A stretch of 64,000 nucleotides of DNA from Bin80 sp965220365 (GTDB taxonomy: Bacteria; Bacteroidota; Rhodothermia; Rhodothermales; Bin80): the NCBI GenBank assembly GCA_965220365.1, contig OZ244823.1:558001-622000 (forward strand), given 5' to 3'. The notes beneath the pieces were generated by a model, which saw only the letters and a list, made by a program, of their open reading frames with translations, was not told where the DNA came from and did no database searches. A program made the position numbers and the translations under genes. Positions 54,850 through 63,387 of this stretch are shown in pieces. The first letter of the stretch is position 1. Each line of letters opens with the position of its first letter.

Positions 54850-56997
54850 CTGAACTTCCCCCCTAATTTCCCTCCCCATTGGTTGGATTAAGGATTAAGG
54901 CACTCCATTGCGTACTCAAGGGTCCATAATTTGTACTGTGGCCCCTTGATATTCGGGGTATTTCACGTTTTTTCCTTGATTTCTTCTCCCAAAACAGGTA
55001 TTTCGGGGGATTTAGCATTGATTTTTATGTACCCATGTATTTGGGAATGTTTTTTCGATAAATTGGAACAGATTTTTGGTATAATTACCAATAAATGCGT
55101 ATATTATCCCAGAAACTGATTCCACACATGTACCCATGTATGTAGCCAAAATCCCCAACCGAAATTCCAACCCCACCTGGCTCATTCGAGAATCCAAACG
55201 CGTCCAGGGGAAAATCGTCAAAACCACCCTCGCCAATATCTCCAAACTCCCCATGGACGTCATTGAGGGGCTTCGGGTTCTCTTGAAGGGAGGCACCGCT
55301 GTCAAATCCGTTGAAGACGCCTTCACCATTCAAAGCAATACCCCGCACGGACACGTTGCCGCGGTCCTGGGCATCATGAATCAACTGGATCTGCCTGAAC
55401 TCATTGCGCCGAAGAATTCCCGCTTCCGACGACTGGTGCTCGGCATGATCGCCGCACGGGTAATCAAGCCGGCCAGCAAACTGGCCACCAGCTCTATGTT
55501 GGATGTGCGCACCGCCGCCTCCACGCTCAATGAAGAGCTTGGACTCAAATGTGTGGACGAGGAGGATCTGTATGCTGCGATGGATCAACTGCTCCAACAC
55601 AAAACACGTATTGAGCAGCGCCTCGCCAAACGATACCTCAAGGAAGGTGGTATGGTGCTCTATGATGTCACCAGCAGCTATGTGGAAGGCCAGCAGAATG
55701 AATTTGCCGCCTATGGCTACAACCGGGACAAGAAGCGGGGCAAGCAGCAGATCGTTATCGGTCTGATGACCGATCCAGAGGGCTGCCCGGTGTCGGTCGA
55801 AGTTTTCCGCGGCAATACCGCAGATGTAGAGACGCTTGGTGCGCAGGTGAAGAAGCTTCAGCAGACCTTTGGGCTCCAGCAAGTGGTGTTGGTAGGGGAT
55901 CGGGGAATCCTGCAGCAAAAGCAGATTCAGGAAGAGTTGATCCCCGTGGGACTCGACTGGATCACCGCCATGAAAAAGAATGAGATTCGTGCGGTGGTGG
56001 AACAGAAACAGGTGCAGATGAGCCTGTTTGATGAACAGGATGTGATGGAACTACACAGTGATCTGTATCCAGAGGATCGGATTGTGTTATGCAGAAACCC
56101 CTTGCAGGCCCAGAAGAGCAAGCGACAGCGGGAAGAACTCCTGATCAAGACCGAGCAAGCCCTGGATGAAATTGTTGCAGCCACCAAGCGTGCGCAGCGC
56201 CGGTTAACGTGCAAAGGCAAAATTGGCGTACGCGTCGGGCGGGTCATTGGAAAATACAAGGTCCAGAAGTTCTTCACGCTGGAGATTGAGCAGGAACACT
56301 TTGCCTATGAGCGCAATGCGGCGGCCATTGCGAAGGCAGAACGGCTTGACGGCTTGTATGCGATCCGCTCCAGTTTGAAACAGAAGCCGGAGGCGACCGA
56401 ATTGGTGGCGAATTATAAGCGTCTGTCCACGGTGGAGCAGGCCTTTCGCACGATGAAAACAATCTCGTTGCGCGTACGTCCAATTCACCATCGCAAGAAA
56501 AACCGGGTGATCGCCCATGTGTTTTTATGCATGCTGGCCTACTATGTGGAGTATCATCTGCGCCGGAAGTTAGCCCCCATGTTGTTTACTGAGGATGATC
56601 CAGCGGGGAAAGCTGCACAGCGCAAGAATGCCGTGGAACCGGCCAAACCCTCTCCCCGGACGAAAAAGAAAGCCCGAACCAAACGAAATCATGAAGGAGA
56701 AAAAGTCATGAGCTTTGCCGAGGTGATGGACGAACTCGCGGGGCTTTGCCGTCTGGTTGTTGTACCAAAAATCTCCGTAGATAAATCCCCGGAAGTGATC
56801 ATGGTGGAGAAAATTAGTCCTACCCAACAGCGGGCACTCAAACTTCTAGGCATCAAGCCGGTGTAGCCCTTTGGTTCACAGAATTGAGGAAAAGCCCCCA
56901 GATCCCCCCCGCTGAGGAGGGGCAATCTATCCCCAAAATATCCTAAATTCATGGGGAATATCGTATATTGGGGAAACCAGAAAGGGGGGAAGTTCAG
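54850..56997 (+). mobile_element. IS1634-family insertion sequence, copy 2 (complete, 2,148 bp)
   Basis: Same length, ends and orientation as the copy at 11173-13320, offset by exactly 43,677 bases throughout, with no difference that I can see. It carries the 15-bp terminal inverted repeat and an intact transposase. It sits inside codon 32 of a restriction endonuclease gene and so dates after that gene was functional. A pair of identical direct repeats this size could recombine and delete the 43.7 kb between them. Confidence 0.95.
55136..56866 (+). CDS. IS1634-family DDE transposase, copy 2
   Basis: Translation identical to the copy 1 transposase (576 residues; Asp177, Asp255, Glu434). Its start codon lies in the second ATGTACCCATGTAT word (55128-55141), with the first at 55027-55040 and the palindrome over the -10 at 55076-55091. 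Confidence 0.95.
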   Translation: MYVAKIPNRNSNPTWLIRESKRVQGKIVKTTLANISKLPMDVIEGLRVLLKGGTAVKSVEDAFTIQSNTPHGHVAAVLGIMNQLDLPELIAPKNSRFRRLVLGMIAARVIKPASKLATSSMLDVRTAASTLNEELGLKCVDEEDLYAAMDQLLQHKTRIEQRLAKRYLKEGGMVLYDVTSSYVEGQQNEFAAYGYNRDKKRGKQQIVIGLMTDPEGCPVSVEVFRGNTADVETLGAQVKKLQQTFGLQQVVLVGDRGILQQKQIQEELIPVGLDWITAMKKNEIRAVVEQKQVQMSLFDEQDVMELHSDLYPEDRIVLCRNPLQAQKSKRQREELLIKTEQALDEIVAATKRAQRRLTCKGKIGVRVGRVIGKYKVQKFFTLEIEQEHFAYERNAAAIAKAERLDGLYAIRSSLKQKPEATELVANYKRLSTVEQAFRTMKTISLRVRPIHHRKKNRVIAHVFLCMLAYYVEYHLRRKLAPMLFTEDDPAGKAAQRKNAVEPAKPSPRTKKKARTKRNHEGEKVMSFAEVMDELAGLCRLVVVPKISVDKSPEVIMVEKISPTQQRALKLLGIKPV

Positions 56998-57769
56998 ACC
57001 TGAAACTGCTCATAGCCCGAGGGCAGTTGGAGATGCGCTGGAGTCTTTGGTAGCCGACAAGTTTGAAGATTTTCTTGGAAACTGGTGCAAAGACTATTCG
57101 AATGAATTCGCACGCCGTGCCATGGCCGATATGGCATTCACCGATGTAGAGGGAATTCACTCTGTGATAGAGGTGAAAACACATCGAAAAGAGACTGACT
57201 TCAATATGCCCAATCTTACATCTGTCAGACGGTTGGCACGTTTGTACGAGTCGGACTGTAATGTTTTCTCTCTCATTATGATCAAGTATTCGGTTCGAGA
57301 AACAGATTTGGAAGTTTTGGATGTCTTGTTTTCGCCAATTGAATTCCTTGATTGGAAATGTCTGACCGTAGGTGCTCTTGGATGGGGACAGATTCAGATT
57401 GCCAATGCAAACGACATTCAGGTTACGCCACAAAATTCAAGAAAAGAATGGATGTTGCGGTTATGCGATGTGATGATGGAGTTCTATCCGCGAGAGATAG
57501 AAAAAATCACGGAAAGGATCCAACATTTCAAGGAAGTCAGAGAGGATTGGGAAAACAGGGAGGACATCTGGGCAAAATAGAGGGATGTAAAAACATGGTA
57601 CTTGGCTCCAGTATTTCTAAGTCATATCCCGCATGTATGGAAGTCTGAGTTGTAACCGTGGGGAATCAAGCTGGAATAAAGCTCACTCATCTTGATTGGA
57701 ACAGGCATAACTCTGAGACAAAGTGAGTTAAATGTGGCAGCAAATTATTCTGACTACTTCCCCTTCCAA

Positions 57770-57979
57770 TTAGGTGTCACTGGCCGCGATGGTTTCCAGG
57801 TCCTCAACCCTGCGCCTGAGCACGCTCACCTCATTTTCTGTCGCCTCAAGACGGGTGGTTAACTCTTCCAATGCAACCTTGCCACCATGTCTGACTTTCC
57901 CGTCTAGATAGGCCCAAAGTACGACCAATCCTACGAGTGCAATTACGACGAACGCACCTGAAATGAGCGAAATAATCAT
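57770..57979 (-). CDS. PspB-like small membrane protein (second of pair)
   Basis: 69 residues: one N-terminal transmembrane helix (LISGAFVVIALVGLVVLWAY) and a C-terminal coiled coil ending in RRRVEDLETIA, as in the phage-shock protein PspB, where the coil contacts PspC/PspA. It overlaps the upstream homologue by 4 bp (ATGA, 57979-57976). No pspA or pspC is in the window, so a role in envelope stress is inferred from shape only. Confidence 0.6.
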   Translation of the reverse strand: MIISLISGAFVVIALVGLVVLWAYLDGKVRHGGKVALEELTTRLEATENEVSVLRRRVEDLETIAASDT

Positions 57980-58263
57980 ATCTGATTTACCTTGGCGCTT
58001 TGTGCAATCATCTCGGAGGCTTCCAGATTCACTGTTTCCTTCCTGGAGGGATCCTCAAGTAATCGAGAAACTACAATTGATTCAAGGTTTTCGATGCGCC
58101 GGTGTGCTGCTTCGAGTGCATCCTCCGTTTCATTTAATCGTGCAACATATTCATCTGCGAGCGGCGCGTCCATTCGTGCCTTCTTGTATTTTATCCATTT
58201 TCCGAAGGCTGCATAGGAAAAATGAGCTAGAATTGCTATGACCGGAACGATTATCCAAATCAT
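57976..58263 (-). CDS. PspB-like small membrane protein (first of pair)
   Basis: 95 residues: N-terminal helix IWIIVPVIAILAHFSYAAF, a basic stop-transfer stretch KWIKYKKAR, a coiled coil with HRRIENLESIV that closely follows PspB (RIQALESIL), and an extra tail. The two tandem genes look like an old duplication with divergence. They are divergent from rnc, with about 68 bp between the starts. Confidence 0.6.
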   Translation of the reverse strand: MIWIIVPVIAILAHFSYAAFGKWIKYKKARMDAPLADEYVARLNETEDALEAAHRRIENLESIVVSRLLEDPSRKETVNLEASEMIAQSAKVNQI

Positions 58264-58331
58264 GATCTACGGGAAAACTATTTTCAGGGACAGGAACCGT
58301 CAGGGATACTCCATTTTGAGTGTGTAGTTGC

Positions 58332-59078
58332 ATGATCGCACGATTTATTCAAGTACTTCGACGCATATTTCAGCGTAGAAAGCATTCCCGCTGGATGAAG
58401 CTCGAAGCAGTCCTCGGGATCCGTATCTACAACTTCTCCCTGTTTGAAAAGGCACTGCGACACCCCTCCGTCGAGCGGAGTCAGGCATACAGGCCGCTCC
58501 AATCCTACGAACGATTAGAGTTTCTGGGAGATGCAATCCTGGGGGCAGTTGTCGCAGAGTATCTCTACAACAGATTTCCCGAGGAAATGGAAGGGTTCCT
58601 CACGGATATGCGATCCAAATTGGTGAGCGGAGATGCTTGTGCGAAGACGGCTCGTGATCTGGGATTAGGTGAATTTATTGAATTCAACCCCTATATCGAA
58701 TCCCAGGGCAGGTGCGAAAATGATTCTGTTCTGGCCGACTGCCTGGAGTCTGTCATTGGTGCAATTCATCTCGATAGTGGTATAACCAATTCCCGAAGTT
58801 TTATTCACCAGCACATCCTGGAGCGAGTGAATTTGCAGGAACTTGTTACTAAAGATGACAACTATAAAAGCAGACTTCAGGAATTTGTACAGTCAAGGGG
58901 CTGGCCGCAGCCAGAGTACCTTGTTACGGACACAAGTGGTCCTCCACATGACCGCATCTTTACCATTCATGTTCATGTCGACGGGGACCGCCTTGGAAAA
59001 GGACAGGCAACCAGTAAAAAGAAAGCTGAACAACAGGCAGCTCATCAGGCATTGAAATCCCTCGCTTCTGGTCACTAA
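58332..59078 (+). CDS. rnc: Ribonuclease III
   Basis: Double-strand-specific endoribonuclease for rRNA and mRNA processing. 248 residues from ATG 58332 (a GTG four codons before is possible). Catalytic signature ERLEFLGDAILG at 60-71, the second acidic site in ADCLESVIGAIHLDSG, and a dsRNA-binding domain at about 175-245 (YKSRLQEFVQSRGWPQPEY, then GQATSKKKAEQQAAHQAL). An N-terminal basic extension (RRIFQRRKHSRW) is typical of Bacteroidota homologues. Confidence 0.95.
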   Translation: MIARFIQVLRRIFQRRKHSRWMKLEAVLGIRIYNFSLFEKALRHPSVERSQAYRPLQSYERLEFLGDAILGAVVAEYLYNRFPEEMEGFLTDMRSKLVSGDACAKTARDLGLGEFIEFNPYIESQGRCENDSVLADCLESVIGAIHLDSGITNSRSFIHQHILERVNLQELVTKDDNYKSRLQEFVQSRGWPQPEYLVTDTSGPPHDRIFTIHVHVDGDRLGKGQATSKKKAEQQAAHQALKSLASGH

Positions 59079-59138
59079 CCCATTCTTAACTGGATCTCTG
59101 AAAAATTCATTTATTTCAAAACATATAACTGATTAGTA

Positions 59139-61988
59139 ATGGGGACACATTTGCCGCATGCGAGTCGTTTTGGGGCCCGCCATATCGGCCCATCAAAGAC
59201 AGATGTTCAGGACATGGTGGAAACGCTCGGTCTTGGTTCACTGGATGAGCTGATTCAAGAAACGATCCCCGAGTCTATCCTGGATAACCGTCCCCTAGAG
59301 GTACCCGAGGCGCGTCCAGAGCATGTTGTGATTTCTGATCTAAGGACAATTGGGCGCCGCAATAAGATTTTTCGATCCTATATCGGGATGGGGTATCATG
59401 ACACAATCACCCCACGGGCAATCCTGCGCTCGGTTCTGGAAAATCCGTCCTGGTACACACAGTATACCCCCTATCAGGCCGAAATTTCTCAAGGACGCCT
59501 GGAAGCGCTTCTAAACTTTCAAACTGCGGTGATTGACCTTACTGGTATGGAGATTGCCAATGCCTCTCTATTGGACGAAGCAACGGCAGCGGCAGAAGCC
59601 ATGATGATGTTCTTTCGGCTTGCACGCAGGCGCAACAAGTTTCTCGTTTCCACCAACTGTCATCCCCAAACGATCAGTGTGGTGAAAGCAAGATCTATCC
59701 CTTTGGGGATAGACCTGGTCGTTACCGATCATACATCTTTTGAATTTACTCCCGAGGTGTTTGGGGCCCTGGTTCAATACCCGGGTTCGGATGGAGTGAT
59801 TGATGATTATGAAGAGATCTGTAAGGAAGCCCATCAGGCAGGTGCATACGTGGCGGTGGCCGCAGATCTACTTAGTCTGGCTTTACTTCGTGCACCCGGG
59901 GAATTCGGGGCCGATGCAGTGATTGGTAACTCTCAGCGGTTTGGGGTACCGCTTGGGTATGGAGGGCCGCATGCCGCATTCTTTTCCACAAAAATGGCCT
60001 TCCGTCGCCAAGTCCCCGGCCGCATGATTGGCGTTACTGTGGATATGGACGGCAAACCTGCATTACGCATGGCGCTGCAGATGCGTGAGCAACACATTAA
60101 AAGAGCACGCGCAACAAGCAATATCTGCACCGCACAGGTATTACTCGCTGTACTGGCTGGAGCCTATGCCGTTTTTCATGGCGCAGAAGGAATCAGAAAC
60201 ATTGCTCAGAGTGTCCATATGTGGACGCTTGCTCTCGCAAAAGGATTGAAAAAAAAAGGCTATCGCCTGCGACATCAGGACTTTTTTGATACGATCTGCA
60301 TTGAAAATCCACCGGATCGCCTTCAAAAGAAGGCAGAAGCCCAGGGGGTCAACCTCCGATATTTGCGCGATGGCAGCGTCTGTATCTCGCTAAATGAAAC
60401 CACAACAGAAGCGCACATCAACACTCTGCTGTCCCTGTTTATTACGGGTGGGGCCAACGCTGGAGAACTGGTTGCTTCCGTGCCAGCATCCTATCAAGGT
60501 ATCCTGCCCCGTGTAACCTCTTATTTGACCCATCCCATCTTCAGTCAGTACCGCTCTGAAACAGAGCTGATGCGCTACCTTCACCGTCTTGCATCGCGTG
60601 ACTTGTCCCTGACAACCAGCATGATTCCCCTCGGCTCCTGTACAATGAAGCTGAATGCGGCGGTACAGTTGGCCGCGGTAAGTTGGGCGGATTACAATGG
60701 CCTGCATCCATTTATTCCCCTTGATCAGGCTAGTGGCTATCAGGAAATTTTCTCGGATCTCGAGAAATGGCTGGCCGAGTTGACGGGGTTTTCAGCGGTA
60801 TCCCTGCAACCAAATTCAGGTGCGAGCGGTGAGTATGCAGGACTCCTGGTCATTCAGGCCTATCTGGCCAGTAAAGGTGAAGCACACCGGAACGTATGTC
60901 TTGTCCCTGACTCTGCCCATGGCACAAACCCTGCCAGTGCCGTTATGGCGGGAATGAAAGTCGTGGTCGTGAAGACACTAAGAAGCGGAGATATCGATTT
61001 TGAAGACCTGAAAAAAAAGGTTTCACAGCACAGTGATCACCTGGCAGCGCTTATGATCACGTATCCAACAACGTATGGGGTGTTCGAAGAACAGATCCGT
61101 GAAATTTGTGACGTGGTGCATGTGCACGGAGGGCAGGTGTATATGGATGGTGCCAATATGAACGCCCAGGTAGGTCTGTGTAAGCCTGGAGATTTCGGGG
61201 CCGATGTGTGTCATTTGAATCTGCACAAAACCTTTGCCATCCCACACGGCGGCGGCGGGCCGGGCGTGGGCCCCATTTGCGTTGCAGATCATCTTGCACC
61301 TTTTCTACCAGGACATCCCCTCATTCCAACAGGCGGAGACCAGGCAATCGGCCCCGTCGCAGCGGCCCCGTATGGGAGTGCGAGTATCCTCTTGATCAGT
61401 TGGGCCTATATCGCACTTCTTGGTCCCAATGGGCTCCGACGGGCCTCGGAAGTTGCAATCCTGAATGCCAATTATCTGGCTCACCGTTTATCCGAGCACT
61501 ATGAGATCCTGTTTCGCGGCCGTAATGGGCATGTAGCTCATGAATTCATCCTTGATGTGCGACCACTCAAACGTACAGCCGGCATTGACGCAGTTGACAT
61601 CGCAAAACGCCTGATGGATTATGGTTACCATGCACCTACGATGTCCTGGCCCGTTGCCGGCACCATGATGATCGAGCCTACCGAAAGCGAATCCAAGGCG
61701 GAGCTTGATCGTTTTTGTGAGGCAATGATTGCAATCCGCGCGGAAATAACAGAAATTGAAGAAGGAGTCCAGGACAAAAAACGCAACATTCTTAAACAGG
61801 CACCGCATACTACAGCATTGGTATGTTCGGATGAATACGATCTCCCTTATACTAGAACACAAGCGGCATTTCCTGCACCCTGGACCAGGGATCACAAGTT
61901 TTGGCCCACAGTCCGCAGAATTGACGAGGCTTATGGTGACCGGAATTTGGTTTGCTCTTGTCCCCCGATAGAAGAATATCAATCCTGA
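59139..61988 (+). CDS. gcvP: Glycine dehydrogenase (decarboxylating), P protein
   Basis: PLP enzyme that decarboxylates glycine and loads the aminomethyl group on the H protein. 949 residues, the full single-chain type: N half with FRSYIGMGYHDTITP, C half with the PLP lysine Lys697 in LNLHKTFAIPHGGGGPG. N-terminal FGARHIGPS is normal. gcvH and gcvT are not adjacent. The 60-bp upstream gap is too short for a glycine riboswitch and contains no such structure. It is followed after 4 bp by creD. Confidence 0.96.
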   Translation: MGTHLPHASRFGARHIGPSKTDVQDMVETLGLGSLDELIQETIPESILDNRPLEVPEARPEHVVISDLRTIGRRNKIFRSYIGMGYHDTITPRAILRSVLENPSWYTQYTPYQAEISQGRLEALLNFQTAVIDLTGMEIANASLLDEATAAAEAMMMFFRLARRRNKFLVSTNCHPQTISVVKARSIPLGIDLVVTDHTSFEFTPEVFGALVQYPGSDGVIDDYEEICKEAHQAGAYVAVAADLLSLALLRAPGEFGADAVIGNSQRFGVPLGYGGPHAAFFSTKMAFRRQVPGRMIGVTVDMDGKPALRMALQMREQHIKRARATSNICTAQVLLAVLAGAYAVFHGAEGIRNIAQSVHMWTLALAKGLKKKGYRLRHQDFFDTICIENPPDRLQKKAEAQGVNLRYLRDGSVCISLNETTTEAHINTLLSLFITGGANAGELVASVPASYQGILPRVTSYLTHPIFSQYRSETELMRYLHRLASRDLSLTTSMIPLGSCTMKLNAAVQLAAVSWADYNGLHPFIPLDQASGYQEIFSDLEKWLAELTGFSAVSLQPNSGASGEYAGLLVIQAYLASKGEAHRNVCLVPDSAHGTNPASAVMAGMKVVVVKTLRSGDIDFEDLKKKVSQHSDHLAALMITYPTTYGVFEEQIREICDVVHVHGGQVYMDGANMNAQVGLCKPGDFGADVCHLNLHKTFAIPHGGGGPGVGPICVADHLAPFLPGHPLIPTGGDQAIGPVAAAPYGSASILLISWAYIALLGPNGLRRASEVAILNANYLAHRLSEHYEILFRGRNGHVAHEFILDVRPLKRTAGIDAVDIAKRLMDYGYHAPTMSWPVAGTMMIEPTESESKAELDRFCEAMIAIRAEITEIEEGVQDKKRNILKQAPHTTALVCSDEYDLPYTRTQAAFPAPWTRDHKFWPTVRRIDEAYGDRNLVCSCPPIEEYQS

Positions 61989-61992
61989 AGTC

Positions 61993-63330
61993 ATGGCACA
62001 CGAAATCCTTGAACGCGTGGGCAAGTCTATTGAGCTACGCCTAGCTGCGATCGCTCTGATCACGTTGATCCTCATGATCCCCCTTGCAATCATTGCGGAT
62101 CTGGTGAATGATCGCAGTGTGACGCGCGATGAAACCCTGTCCGAGATAGGAAACGAGTGGAGTACAAAACAAACCCTCCTGGGACCCGTAATGGTCGTCC
62201 CCTATTCCAGTTCCGAATATGTCAGTGGCACAATCGGAGAACCTCTTGCAACTGTGCAGTATGCTTTTTTTCTCCCAAACACGCTCACGATCACCGGTAC
62301 CGTCGAACCGGAAATCCGATACAGGGGCATCTACCAGACAATCCTTTATTCGGCAGACCTTACGATCAGTGGAAGCTTCCCGGAAGCGGACTTCAGTCGA
62401 TGGTCCATTAACGAAGAGGATATCCGGTGGCAGGAAGCCTTCATTGCATTCGGGATCACAGACATGCGAGGGATTAAGGACGAGGTGCTCATCAACTGGT
62501 CTGACACGACTCTGACCTTCGGATCAGGGATGCAGGAAGCAAGCGTATTGGCACCGGCAGGGATCAGTACTCCAGTGATGGCGAATGAGCCCAACGAATT
62601 CAGCTTCAATCTTGGACTGGACGGGAATGATGAACTGATGTTCATCCCTGTAGGCAAGACGACCCGGGTTGATCTTTCTTCTTCCTGGCCTTCGCCTAGC
62701 TTCCGCGGTGCCTTCCTTCCCGATGACCGAACGATCGCAGACGACGGCTTTTCTGCCAGTTGGCAGGTTCTGGACCTGAACCGGCCATTTGGGCAGTCAT
62801 GGCGTGGGGGCACCGAAGACCTATTGATTGAGTCTGCGTTCGGCCTTTCACTTTATCCTCCGATAGATCAATATCGTAAGACGCAGCGATCTACCCGTTA
62901 TGGATTCTTGCTGATCGGTCTGACTTTACTGGCATTCTTCCTGACCGAGATGCGGATCGGCCTGCGGGCACACCCATTCCAGTACATACTGGTGGGATTG
63001 GATCTTTGCCTGTTTTTTCTGATGTTGCTTGCACTCGGAGAGCACATGGCGTTCAATCATGCCTATATTCTTTCCGGCGTCGCAACGATCGGACTCGCAG
63101 CGTTCTATGCCGGAGCGATTTATCGCTCACGCAACGTTGGTCTATTGACTGCAGGCATCCTGGCCATTCTGTACATGTTCATCTTCCTGCTCTTGCAATT
63201 ACAGGACTATGCCCTTCTGGCTGGCAGCATTGGTCTGTTCCTGCTCTTGACACTCACCATGTATCTGACCCGCAATTTTTCAAATCTATCCGTGTTGTCA
63301 CGCTCAAAAAAGAGTGACGATCCAGAATGA
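61993..63330 (+). CDS. creD: CreD-family inner-membrane protein
   Basis: 445 residues: one N-terminal helix (about 18-36), a large periplasmic beta-rich domain (45-295, with TLLGPVMVVPYSS), then five to six helices (about 305-430) in the C-terminal part (LTLLAFFLTEMRIGLRAHPFQY). This is the CreD layout; in E. coli it belongs to the CreBC regulon and is linked to envelope stress and colicin tolerance. Starts 4 bp after gcvP, so probably cotranscribed although the functions seem unrelated. No creBC is present. Confidence 0.9.
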   Translation: MAHEILERVGKSIELRLAAIALITLILMIPLAIIADLVNDRSVTRDETLSEIGNEWSTKQTLLGPVMVVPYSSSEYVSGTIGEPLATVQYAFFLPNTLTITGTVEPEIRYRGIYQTILYSADLTISGSFPEADFSRWSINEEDIRWQEAFIAFGITDMRGIKDEVLINWSDTTLTFGSGMQEASVLAPAGISTPVMANEPNEFSFNLGLDGNDELMFIPVGKTTRVDLSSSWPSPSFRGAFLPDDRTIADDGFSASWQVLDLNRPFGQSWRGGTEDLLIESAFGLSLYPPIDQYRKTQRSTRYGFLLIGLTLLAFFLTEMRIGLRAHPFQYILVGLDLCLFFLMLLALGEHMAFNHAYILSGVATIGLAAFYAGAIYRSRNVGLLTAGILAILYMFIFLLLQLQDYALLAGSIGLFLLLTLTMYLTRNFSNLSVLSRSKKSDDPE

Positions 63331-63387
63331 TCATTGCGCATGACCGAAATCCCCATGGGGAGTTGAAGTCCAGAACCACGCTTCAAT

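Larger units (their letters stand above)
54755..57580 (+). pseudogene. Type II restriction endonuclease (HincII-like), split by IS1634 copy 2
   Basis: The 5' piece (ATG 54755 to 54849) and the 3' piece (57004 to TGA 57580) join in frame when the IS and one CCTGA repeat are removed, giving 223 residues across the seam KEGFLSPETAHSPRA. In the joined protein Asp74 and E88-V-K90 form a PD-(D/E)xK centre. The context AD-x12-EVKT-x8-MPNLTSxxxLA matches HincII (AD-x12-DVKT ... APNIxSxxxLA), and REWMLRL-like C-terminal spacing agrees. By analogy the site may be a GTYRAC-like hexamer, which is inference. As it stands, the left piece stops 4 bases inside the element. Confidence 0.85.

Noticed and set aside
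11173..56997. Composite transposon bounded by the two IS copies
   Set aside because: Each copy has its own target repeat, the interval is 41.5 kb of mostly core genes, and only independent insertions explain the restored restriction gene.
59079..59138. Glycine riboswitch in front of gcvP
   Set aside because: Only 60 AT-rich bases separate it from rnc; a glycine aptamer needs more and none of its conserved core is visible.
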